In this document: one piece after another, positions 55,694-64,000 of the stretch
Numbering within the stretch: the first letter of the stretch is position 1
How the letters are laid out: each line of letters opens with the position of its first letter
Assembly: GCA_021432635.1 (NCBI GenBank)
Contig: MU270113.1
Coordinates: forward strand, 1-64,000
Reading direction: 5' to 3'
DNA: 64,000 nucleotides
Source of the DNA: Thozetella sp. PMI_491
Lineage: Eukaryota > Ascomycota > Sordariomycetes > Chaetosphaeriales > Chaetosphaeriaceae
The notes under the pieces: generated by a model
What the model saw: the letters and a program-made list of their open reading frames with translations, nothing else
Databases searched by the model: none
What the model was told of the DNA's origin: nothing
Translations under genes and position numbers: made by a program

Positions 55694-57490
55694 ATGAAAA
55701 TCTCCGGCCGAATTGACGGGTCGATATGCGGCACGACCCTCGCGAAACCACTGCCATCGAGCCGGCTAACGGGGACATGGCCGTTTGCCCACACGACTTC
55801 CAGGGGCAGACACGCAGGACCGCAGCGCAGAAGCTACCATGGCGTCAATCCTTACAAGCCTCTCGGGCATACCAAGCGAATGCCTGCTTCCCTGTGCCAC
55901 TCGTCGCTTATAATTCCTAGACGGACCATCTTCCACAAGGGCACCTTCTTCCAGCCCGCAACGCCTCCGACATCCCGCAACCACACGGCGACGGCGATGG
56001 CGACGGCGCCGGTACTCTCTGATGAAGGAATTGCTGCAGAGGAAGTGCAGCCTCGACCTCCCCCGGCACCTCTAGTCCCACTCTCTAAGGACCAGCTGCT
56101 GTCGCTGGTCGACCAGTATGACGAAGGCACACTTGATGATCACCTGAAGATACTCCAGGATCCCTATATGCGTGGCTATGCCCCTTCAGACGGTCCGAAC
56201 CTCCAAGTATGGAAGGCACCACATGACTACCACTACCCATCCCTCGACGATGTCTTGCAGCCAGACGCCGACACGAAGCAGACGCTCTGGAACCTCAGGT
56301 TTGCCGTTGTCACCCGCCTGAGAAGCCCGCACAGGGCCGACCTCGACACTATATACCAGCTCTACCGTCAGTTACCCGAGCCACGAATATCGTATTTACA
56401 CGCCCGGCTGCGACACCAGCTCCTCCGTGTGCTCGGCAGTCCAGACAAGAAAGATTTCAAGTCGATGGTTCAGTACTTTTCCGTCATCGCGGACGTCAAG
56501 AACAACGGGATCCTTCTAACGGTGAGCGAATGGAACAACTCTGTTTCCTTCGCGAGCCGCTACGTAGGCATGTCGACGGAAGTGGAGGCACAGTCAGCGC
56601 TCAAGCTGTGGCGGGAGATGGAGCAGGAAGCTAGCATCACGGCCAACGAGGTGACATTCAACATCCTGTTTGATGTAGCATCCAAGGCAGGCAACTTTGT
56701 GCTGGCAGAAATGATCTACAGGGAGATGCGAGAGCGAAGGCATCCTTTCAATCGCTACCACCACGTCAGCCTGATCCACTTCTTTGGCCTGCAGAAGGAC
56801 AGCAGCGGCTTGCGCGCTGCCTACCGGGAGATGGTCAACCAGGGAGAGATCGTGGACACGCTCACGCTCAACTGTGTCATTTCAGGCCTGCTGCGCTGCG
56901 GGGAGGACGAGTCGGCCGAATATGTCCACAGGCGCATGAAGGCGCTAAGCCCGCAGAATGCCGAAGGACCGTCGCCATCTGCCATGACCGGCAAGGCCAT
57001 TACCAAGGTCCTGATGATGTTTGCTCGCATGGGCCGCAAGCACCCTGATCTGTACCAACCGATGCAGAACGCGGTGCTTGTGGGCCCGAATCTCTCCACC
57101 TATCGCATCCTCGTGACCCATGCAGCCTCCATTGGCAACCTTGCGCGTGTCGCGCGGTACCTCGAAGAGATGAAGCAATTCGACATCCCAACCCACGGCG
57201 CCATCTTCCTGGCGCTGTTCAAGGGCTTCCATCGACACGGCGGCTACCCAGGATCCCAGTGGAGCGAGCAGCGGCTGAACAATGTGTGGAATGCGCTGCT
57301 CCGCGCGCTCGACGAGGGCACTGGAGGCCTCGAGATCAAGACATGGATGGTCATCTGGGCTCTCAAGGCGTTTAAGACGTGCTCAACTCCACGGAAGGTG
57401 CGCGAGGTGTACAACGAGCTCGCGATGCGGTGGCATTTCACCGATGGCGAGGAACAGTTCATTATGAGCTTCTACACCAATCTACGATGA
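55694..57490 (+). CDS. Mitochondrial pentatricopeptide-repeat protein
   Basis: One exon, 598 aa. The first 100 residues are Arg/Ser/Thr-rich with almost no acid (GRHAGPQRRSYHG, IIPRRTIFHKG), fitting mitochondrial import. Helical PPR units follow: VTFNILFDVASKAGNFVLAE with MIYREMRERRH, LTLNCVISGLLRCGEDESAE with YVHRRMKA, STYRILVTHAASIGNLARVA with RYLEEMKQF, then THGAIFLALFKGFHRHGG and KTWMVIWALKAFKTC. PPR proteins bind specific mitochondrial RNAs and control their stability or translation. The fungal subgroup is not clear to me. A downstream Met (MATAPVLSDEG) could be used if the uORF diverts the first start. Confidence 0.85.
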   Translation: MKISGRIDGSICGTTLAKPLPSSRLTGTWPFAHTTSRGRHAGPQRRSYHGVNPYKPLGHTKRMPASLCHSSLIIPRRTIFHKGTFFQPATPPTSRNHTATAMATAPVLSDEGIAAEEVQPRPPPAPLVPLSKDQLLSLVDQYDEGTLDDHLKILQDPYMRGYAPSDGPNLQVWKAPHDYHYPSLDDVLQPDADTKQTLWNLRFAVVTRLRSPHRADLDTIYQLYRQLPEPRISYLHARLRHQLLRVLGSPDKKDFKSMVQYFSVIADVKNNGILLTVSEWNNSVSFASRYVGMSTEVEAQSALKLWREMEQEASITANEVTFNILFDVASKAGNFVLAEMIYREMRERRHPFNRYHHVSLIHFFGLQKDSSGLRAAYREMVNQGEIVDTLTLNCVISGLLRCGEDESAEYVHRRMKALSPQNAEGPSPSAMTGKAITKVLMMFARMGRKHPDLYQPMQNAVLVGPNLSTYRILVTHAASIGNLARVARYLEEMKQFDIPTHGAIFLALFKGFHRHGGYPGSQWSEQRLNNVWNALLRALDEGTGGLEIKTWMVIWALKAFKTCSTPRKVREVYNELAMRWHFTDGEEQFIMSFYTNLR

Positions 57491-58160
57491 GACACCGGAG
57501 GTCATGGCTACGGCCAAAACACGGGGCGTTCAGAAACCGGGTACTATAGCGCGTCGGAACTTGGTTGCGCACATACATATATATATATATATATTTATCG
57601 TCGAGGCTTGCATATATAGGAGTAGGGATCAATTCGGAGTTCAGGCTAGGATTAGCAGGGCCTTGGCGGGTGTATTATTTAGAGGCATCGGAGAAGGACG
57701 ATACCATGTTCTTGTATCGATTTAATCGTTTTGTCAACAACCCCTATTCTCTCAGTGCCCTCGTACGGCCCGCATGGCTTGGCTCAAATATGGCTACTAC
57801 AGTACAAGTACATGCTCAATTTATGGGTACTTAAGGAGCGCACCGGTTGTGTGTCTGTCTGTTTCCCTCTGACCACGTCCTACACCTAGGTATTTTTATA
57901 CTTCATGTACTGCGAAGGTCACTTCGCAAAGTATACTGGGCGCACAGATGTCACAAGGAATGAAACAGAATGTATGTGACTAAAAGTGCCTGCCTACTTC
58001 ATATGACGATCCTTGCCCGCCCCAAGTGCACGGGCCAATATATAGAAGAAGCTTGACTTCATCAGGAACCAGTGCTTCTCTACCGGGAGACCGTCTGGAA
58101 CGAAGCTCTGCGAAGCGGAATGTTAGGAATCGGAGGGCTAGAATTCCGCCGAACGGCACG
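57491..58160. other. Convergent 3' region, PPR gene / MFS gene
   Basis: Noncoding, somewhat AT-rich, with an (AT)n tract near 57577-57594. No gene. Confidence 0.5.
57577..57594. repeat. (AT)n microsatellite
   Basis: About nine AT dinucleotides downstream of the PPR stop codon. Confidence 0.8.
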
Positions 58161-60247
58161 TTACCTTCTCTCCCCGTCCAAGTCTTCCGATTCCTCATCC
58201 TTCTCCTCGACCTTGCTCTTCTCCTTTACGCACTTCCACTCCACCAAGGTCGCGCCGAAGATGCTGATAGCAGCCAAGACTGCGGCGATCAGGAACACCG
58301 CTCGCAGCGCGTTTGAATAGGCCTCCATGATGCCTCCAACGTGCTTCGGATAGATCTTTTGCATCTGCGCCTCTAGGTTGGCAGCGCCGGCCGCCATCAC
58401 GGCAGCCGGGTTCACCTGGGGCACAAGCCTGCGAAGCTCGTCGACCAGTCGTCCCTGCAGCACACTGTTCCCTGCCGACATGAACACGGAGCCGCTGAGG
58501 TTTTGCGTAAAGAGCATAAGAGCCATGGCGATTGACATATCGGTGCCGTCAAGGACGGTCTGAGCAACCATCATGCATGGCTGCACACTCATGCCCGCGC
58601 TGAAGCCGTAGATGACAAGCGCCGCTGCCCTTAGAATGCTGTCAGCTTCATCGGCTTGATCACAGAAAGTAACTGTACTGCACCTACCAGTATGTCGTGG
58701 TGGTATGAACATCGAAGCTATAGATCATTCCTGTGGAGATGGAGCCGAGAATGGCGCAAAGGTACATCTGCGGCACGTAGTATCCAATGAAACTCGTCTT
58801 TCGAAGCGCCGTTAACATATAACGGACAAGACGCTGGAGCCAATACACGGTAGGGCACTCTTACCATGTAACCGGACATGAGCGTCACCAGAGCCATGGA
58901 GCCGCTCGTGGCGAGCAGGTTGAGGCCGGACTGGTAGGCCGAGACATTCAAGATGGTCTGGAACCACATCGGGACATACTGGATGACGATGGTCCCGTAG
59001 GATCCTCTACAGAACATCATCCACAAGGACGCAGCAACGGAGCGTTGCCGGACAATCCGCAGGGGCACCGTGGCATGGTCTCCCAGCCGCCTCTGGGTAA
59101 CCCCCCATGCAACTATGGTTACACCGAAGGTGCAGAGTAACAGCACCACTCTCCAATCATCCCACGGGTATTCCTCTCCACCCCACTGTAGAGCCAGGAG
59201 CAAGGAGACCGTGGCCGGCAGAAAGAAGATCGTGCCTACGATGTCGAACTTGCGAAGTAGCTCCCAAACGCTCTTCGACGGGCTACCGCCAGCCTGTTCC
59301 GGAAGGCGGAGCATAAACAGCACAACGAGGATTGTAACGCCGCCAAGGGGCAGGTTGATCCAGAAGCACCACCCTGTCAAGGGTCAATAAGTTACCGAGC
59401 AACAGTCATCAGCTGGCTGCATTACTCACTCCAGCTAAGGCTGTCGGTGAATACACCTGGCAAACGTGTTAGGATACCTGTGAGCCGTGAAGCGCAGGAT
59501 CAGCGTGTACCTACCTCCCAGGAACGGAGCCATGACTTGAGCAACTGCGGCAAACCCGCCATTTATGCCTATGAATTTGGCCCTCTCGTGCATGGGGACA
59601 CTAAGGGCCATGATCTAGAAAGAAGGCCACCACTGTCAGTCCTGCTGGCGAGGCGGGTGGAATGTAACCACCGCTTTGCTCGAACACGTACCAGGAAGGT
59701 TCCTGTGAAGATACCGGCTCCGCCAAGGCCAGCGACAGCTCTCCCTAGTATAAGAACGAAGGAGCTCGGAGCAATGGCGCACATGACGGACCCAAGCTCA
59801 AAGATGCCGACGGCGATGAGGAACACCCATTTGATGCTGAACTCGACATAGAGCTTACCGAACAACAGCTGAAAACAGCATGTAGTCAGGGGGTATGCAG
59901 AGCCGTACCATCCGACATCTGAGAGCGAGTTGAACTCTTCCGTGATCCTAGGTAGGGCGGTGGAGATGATGGAGAGGTCCTATCAAGGCGAAAAAGAGTT
60001 AGCCGAGAAGGCATATCACCGGCCGCAAGTTCTTTCTTACAAGACCTCGGCACATGTTCGCTAGAATCATAGCTGTGCATAGAAGCGTAAGGTTGAGACC
60101 CTTGGGATAGACTTTGTCGCCATTGTCTGGCAACGTTTGAGTTTCAGGGTCTTGCTGCTGGCCCCTGACGGAAGGCTCCGGAGCGTTCTCGTAGAGCGAT
60201 GGGCTCGGCCTCGCCATGCTGCAGAGGATCTTTGCCACTCTACTCAT
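58161..60247 (-). CDS. Major facilitator superfamily drug/toxin-efflux-type transporter
   Basis: Seven exons: 60247-60041, 59979-59692, 59614-59515, 59456-59430, 59373-58865, 58797-58688 and 58629-58161, encoding 569 aa. All phases agree. The hydrophilic N-terminus leads to TM1 ([19 protein letters not shown]). [21 protein letters not shown] and [23 protein letters not shown] are the motif D/A-type stretch of the 14-span DHA2-like group. [15 protein letters not shown] is motif [22 protein letters not shown] is the conserved WRWxFxINxPxG motif, and more spans run to the Lys/Glu-rich C-terminus. The usual Asp in TM1 (VALDxTI) is replaced here by GLDLSI. It probably exports drugs or metabolites by proton antiport at the plasma membrane. 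No biosynthetic cluster adjoins it. Confidence 0.93.
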
Positions 60248-61951
60248 CTCGGTAAATTCGTGTTTGTCGTTGCTGCTGCGCGATGTTAGCGCGCCAAACT
60301 GGACTGCTATATATACGCTGGTCCGTACTTCATATGATTTGCGTGACACTCCTTGTCCCTGCTTGCCTGGCCTGTACAAGGAAGCACATCGAATTCAGAC
60401 TAGAAGAATCGAGGTGAGGTCTGGATGGAGCCAAATAGTCCATTCCGGGAGGCCCTTCCTTATATAGTTGTTGCGAAAGCTAAACCTGCTTCGTCCAGCC
60501 CAAGGGCTCTCTCTCTTGCCCTTTAGGCCTGGCGAGAAGAAGACGGCCGCGTTTGACCGCCGAGAACATCCTTTCGACATGATCCAGATGTATTGCGTCA
60601 ACCGAAGGGCAGCTAGACTACCAGAAGGTACAATTTAGCCCGCCGTGGGCAAGCCCGCAAGTTCCCGGCAACACCAAAACATATGCACCCTTTCCGCACG
60701 AGATCGATCAGCACCAGTTCGTCCACAAGATCACCAGGGAGCACTCTCGTGTTCGGGCCGATAAATTCAGCGCATGCCATTTCACTTTGGTGATGGCGGA
60801 TAGAATGCGAAGCACCGACTGTTTGTTTGGGTAGCCCGGCGGTGCCTCTATCGACCAAAGCAGGGCCTCCCCGAGCTTCTGTTTATATGGGAAAAGACGC
60901 AGAGATGATGCTAGAGCGGCCAAGCGGCTCGAGATTACGTCTCGGACTTTCTCCGACGCGTAGCTGGTATAGCTACGGCGACAGTGAAATAGGGCTCCAT
61001 CTCGTGGTATTAGGACAAGCTGCGTGGGAATGTGATGGATGCTAGAGATTTTCTCGCCGTCGATCTCACACAGTTCCCATTCATTGCATTGCATTTCTTA
61101 GTCAAGACCACGACGAGCCGGAAGGGCTAATCAGGCGTCCCGGGAATTGGTCTATGGCTAACGGAAAGCAGTGGCACCTGGCGGTCCTGTCCCCAGAATC
61201 GCTCTACGGCCAGTGTACCGCGGAATACCGAAGAACGCAGCGAAGAGCGCACGACTAGGGCGCGCCACAGGCATGTGAAGAGCATAGGCGATCGGAGATC
61301 AGGAGTTGTTCCCAGACGGCGGATCCACGGCATTACCAGAAGCATGAGGGCCCAAATGCCTGCTGTTTTTCTTGATTGCTACCTTTGCATGTGCTTGGAG
61401 CCTTGGCGGGCCCGCCTTAGCGGACCGCATATCAAGCGTGGTGAAATCCGGGGAAAGGATTGCACTGGCACGAGATCATGGCCATCTCTGCGCGATACCT
61501 TGATGGGTCTGTGGCGAGCCAGCGACTGGTGTTTCTGAAGGGCCAGACCCGTTTGACGGCTTGTTTCCGTAGCGATCAGCGAGATGGGTCCAGACAAACT
61601 CGGGACAGCGGTCCGAGAAAGCCCCCGTGGACGGAACCTTTTCGGTCACCGAGCTGCTAAGTCAAACGGGTCTCGATATCTCTCACGTGCTCGCTAGATC
61701 CTGCGAGATATGATCAGTGGCATGAATGGGTTCGGGCAGACTTGCACTCGCAACATCGAGATATCCCCTGTGGGGCATAGCCCCCTGCCTCAAACCTGCG
61801 ATGGGAGCAGCGCTACTGCCGCGAGAGAATATGCAGTCGTAGAAAGAAAAGTCAACGACAGCTGGGGAAGGGAAAAAAAAATTAACGGTCGAGAATGGGG
61901 TATCATAATTTTGCTGTCTCGTACATCGCTGGCGAACGGAGTCCCAGCCCC
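60248..61951. other. MFS gene promoter and DSC3 3' flank
   Basis: About 1.7 kb without a supported gene. Two overlapping minus-strand frames at 60613-61094 in different frames have no domain and are not called. Confidence 0.45.
60458..60467 (-). promoter_or_regulatory. TATA-like element upstream of the MFS gene
   Basis: On the minus strand CTATATAAGG lies about 210 nt upstream of the start codon. A second TATATATAG-like stretch at 60307-60315 is nearer. Either could position transcription. Confidence 0.35.
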
Positions 61952-63079
61952 TTACTTGTCCCCCGACAGCGCTTTTATCATGCCGATCGTGAGACTCACC
62001 ACAAACCCAAAGGTTGCAAATACCTGCCACCGCCGGGACCAGAGATTCTCCTCCCGTATGAGCCACCCGATCGTCCCAAGCGGGAACATGAACCCTACGA
62101 ACATACCCTTGACGAGGACGTCGAGAATTCCGTTGATGCCAAACTCCTCCCCCTCTGCACCGCCCGCGCCGTCCTCTGCGCCTCCCAGCCCGCTGGCGCC
62201 CCCAAGCCCGGCGCCGCTGTTGTTGTTCTCCATCCACATCTCCTCCATGTTCCGGAGCGTATCCGGAGATGGCATTGTGTCGGGCGTGTGTCGCGACGAT
62301 TGGATTGAGCGGAACTGCAAGCGCAGCTGATTCACCTCGGCCGCGGTGAAGCCAGCCGACAAGAGCCTGTCGAAGCCTCTCGGCGTCCGTGCCCGCAGTC
62401 CCTCGGCCGCGGCAGCACTAGTGTCTACCTGCAGCGCAGGACTCGCACGGCCGAGCTGCTTCCCGGCCATGGCGAGCCCGTCCTCGGGTGCAGGTGCCGC
62501 GCTGGGCTGCTGGGCTGCGGCCTTAGCCTCGGCCGCGATCTCAGCCTCGGTCAGCGCATCACCGATGCTGCAGTTCACGTAGACCCGCTGTATCCCCCCA
62601 TGCCGCCCCTCAACGCCCTTCCCCTTCCCCCTAGGATCCGCCTCCTTCGCCTCCCGTGCCGACTGGGCGAATGGCGGCGGCGGCAGCGGGCGTAGAACAT
62701 TGCTGAGAACCGCCGAGTCTGGCAAGATCTTGCCGCCGTGAATGAAGCGCAAACGGCCGCGGGCCGACACGGGGTCTGTCTCGGAGAGCCGCCCGCGGAT
62801 GAGATGCTTGAGCGCCACCACCGTCGTCTGCGTCGGCGTGAGGATGTCTAGCTGCACATCAGGGATGGAGGTGCTGAAGCGGATCGTCAGGTGGAGGGGC
62901 GGCGGCTGGAAAGGTGATGTAGGCCGCGGCGACGTAGGGCTCCGAAGCGGCGATCGCGATGGAGAGCGCGAGAGCGGTCGTAAGGAGGGGCTGGAGGATG
63001 AGGCAGCAGGGACGGTAAGCCGCGATGGCCGGGGAGGCTTCGTCGGAGAGGAGGACGAAGAACCGGTGCCGCCCGTCAT
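61952..63079 (-). CDS. DSC3: Dsc E3 ligase complex subunit 3
   Basis: One exon, 375 aa. Residues 1-58 are Ser/Pro-rich and disordered. A ubiquitin-like domain lies at about 60-175: PLHLTIRFSTSIPDVQLDIL, VVALKHLIRGRLS, RLRFIHGGKILPD and VYVNCSIGDALT. The central part RTPRGFDRLLSAGFTAAEVNQLRLQF is the DUF2407 C-terminal signature. Two transmembrane spans close the protein (LVKGMFVGFMFPLGTIGWL and VFATFGFVVSLTIGMI). Dsc3 belongs to the Golgi Dsc ubiquitin ligase that, in S. pombe and Aspergillus, cleaves the SREBP transcription factor in response to low oxygen or sterol. The N-terminal linker is longer and more Ser-rich than usual. Confidence 0.93.
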   Translation of the reverse strand: MTGGTGSSSSSPTKPPRPSRLTVPAASSSSPSLRPLSRSPSRSPLRSPTSPRPTSPFQPPPLHLTIRFSTSIPDVQLDILTPTQTTVVALKHLIRGRLSETDPVSARGRLRFIHGGKILPDSAVLSNVLRPLPPPPFAQSAREAKEADPRGKGKGVEGRHGGIQRVYVNCSIGDALTEAEIAAEAKAAAQQPSAAPAPEDGLAMAGKQLGRASPALQVDTSAAAAEGLRARTPRGFDRLLSAGFTAAEVNQLRLQFRSIQSSRHTPDTMPSPDTLRNMEEMWMENNNSGAGLGGASGLGGAEDGAGGAEGEEFGINGILDVLVKGMFVGFMFPLGTIGWLIREENLWSRRWQVFATFGFVVSLTIGMIKALSGDK

Positions 63080-63596
63080 CTTTCGCTGGACGCTTCAGTC
63101 GACGGAGTGATGCGACAAGGCCCTGCCAATAATATAGGTCGAAAGGGTATGACCGCGATGGGTCATGCGCTGATTTCGTGCACGATCATTAAATTCGGGT
63201 TGAGGGAGTCTGCAAGAACCTAGCAACTGGAAAGTGGAGGTTTCGAGCTTCTCTTAGGAGTGTGGTACCAATCATTCACTCGTCCTCTCCTGCTTCGCAG
63301 TTTGGGTCGCTCGTGTCGGCATTGCATGTACAGATGTCGTTGGCGCGGCACGATGCTCCTGCAGCCGGATCCCGGCCTGATGTTGGAGCAGCTACAGTAG
63401 CACGGGTAGGTGCTACCTCGCCTAGGTATTAGTTGGTCTGGCACTTGCCTGCCGGGGAGTGAACCGGGCCGCCCCACCCACCAGAGCACCGTCCAATCAA
63501 CACGTGCAAAGCATTTTCTTCCTCGAATGTCGTCTTTGGCCGCTCGAGAGCTCCTTTGAACTCACCAGCTCCTCAGTTCCGACCAAGCAACCGCCA
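63080..63596. promoter_or_regulatory. Bidirectional promoter region, DSC3 / right-edge gene
   Basis: About 0.5 kb between divergent starts. No coding signal. Confidence 0.45.
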
Positions 63597-64000
63597 ATGC
63601 ATCGACCGGCAATCCGTTTCGCCTTCGGGCGAGGACGGCAGAATGTCAGTCGATCGATCCGACTCATCCCGCTACGGGCTCGGCCCTTTTCCACGTCGCA
63701 ATGCCAGCGAGACAACGACAAGCCGCAGGGCAGCTTCCGTGAGCGCTCGGCGGCTGCAGCCTCGAAGCTCAGCGCACTGAGGCCCTCGGTCCCCAAAGAT
63801 GGCGTCGACGCGCGGTCCCTCCGCTCTTCCAGTCCTGCGGCCACCCCCCAAGGCCCCAAGGTCATCAACCTGCGAAGCCTCCGCGTGAGGAAGACCCCTT
63901 CTGGCCTCCCCGGTCGGCCAGGCGGCTTCAGGCCCCCCCGAGGACCGGGTGCTGAGGGAGGCCCACGAACAGGTGGCCCTCGAACAGGCGGCCGTCCGGG
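63597..64000 (+). CDS. Mitochondrial-type protein, 5' part only (runs off the window)
   Basis: The frame opens at MHRPAIRFAFGRGRQNVSRS and continues without a stop to the window edge, 134 codons. The first 40 residues are Arg-rich with no acid (RLIPLRARPFSTSQCQR); RPFSTSQ is a typical mitochondrial cleavage region. A hydrophilic segment and VINLRSLRVRKTPSG follow, then a Gly/Pro/Arg-rich stretch (GGFRPPRGPG, GGPRTGGPRTGGRPG). I do not recognise the family from this piece; a mitoribosome-associated protein is one possibility. The codon use and absence of stops over 400 nt support a real exon. Confidence 0.65.
   Translation, partial: MHRPAIRFAFGRGRQNVSRSIRLIPLRARPFSTSQCQRDNDKPQGSFRERSAAAASKLSALRPSVPKDGVDARSLRSSSPAATPQGPKVINLRSLRVRKTPSGLPGRPGGFRPPRGPGAEGGPRTGGPRTGGRP

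Noticed and set aside
60613-61094. Two overlapping minus-strand frames between the MFS gene and DSC3
   Set aside because: They lie in different frames, show no family features and have no clear splice signals joining them.
58161-63079. Secondary-metabolite cluster around the MFS gene
   Set aside because: The neighbours are a PPR protein, mS23 and Dsc3; no synthase, regulator or tailoring gene is present.
1-64000. tRNA, rRNA and CRISPR features
   Set aside because: Reading by eye for the T-loop GGTTCGAATCC-type box, cloverleaf ends and regularly spaced repeats gave no convincing candidate; a covariance search could still find a tRNA I missed.

Overview
The window is nuclear DNA of a filamentous ascomycete, most likely a Sordariomycete and possibly near Chaetomiaceae. 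That placement is inferred from gene content, not from a phylogeny. Evidence: introns of about 50-150 nt with GTRNGY donors, CTAAC-like branch points and YAG acceptors; fungus-specific families (AA9 LPMO, HET domain, Dsc3, Ima1, Sog2, Rqc1/TCF25); GC-rich exons; and a few AT-rich gene-free blocks of the sort left by decayed, RIP-mutated repeats. All gene models below were assembled by reading splice sites by eye. I found no rRNA, tRNA, CRISPR array or intact mobile element.

Left part (1-24 kb): a secreted AA9 lytic polysaccharide monooxygenase (-), copper chaperone ATX1 (-), TCF25/Rqc1 (-), an FAD-dependent aromatic-ring-type monooxygenase (-), very-long-chain enoyl reductase TSC13 (-) divergent from exosome helicase MTR4 (+), a 93-aa single-pass membrane protein (-), a large composite gene that joins a signal peptide and transmembrane anchor to a nuclear-type C2H2 domain (-), and a tyrosinase (+).

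Middle (24-44 kb): a HET-domain gene whose reading frame is split, an AT-rich repeat graveyard, a BLOC1S1/GCN5L1-like coiled-coil protein (-) divergent from a metal-dependent amidohydrolase (+), the RAM-pathway LRR protein SOG2 (-) divergent across 2.6 kb from a short RecQ helicase (+), mitochondrial Holliday-junction resolvase CCE1 (-) divergent from glutathione reductase (+), and a cytochrome c oxidase COX7C-type subunit (+).

Right part (44-64 kb): exocyst SEC6 (+), a secreted type-B carboxylesterase (+), inner-nuclear-membrane protein IMA1 (-) divergent from ALG14 (+), mitoribosomal mS23 (-) divergent from a mitochondrial PPR protein (+), a seven-exon MFS transporter (-), Dsc3 (-), and the 5' part of a mitochondrial-looking protein running off the right edge (+).

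Most genes are unlinked housekeeping functions, as is usual in fungal chromosomes. Mitochondrial maintenance recurs (CCE1, COX7C-type, mS23, PPR, edge gene), as does copper (AA9, ATX1, tyrosinase, cytochrome oxidase). The most unusual item is the predicted membrane-tethered C2H2 factor at 17.1-19.7 kb; retention of one intron would leave a membrane protein without the zinc-finger half.
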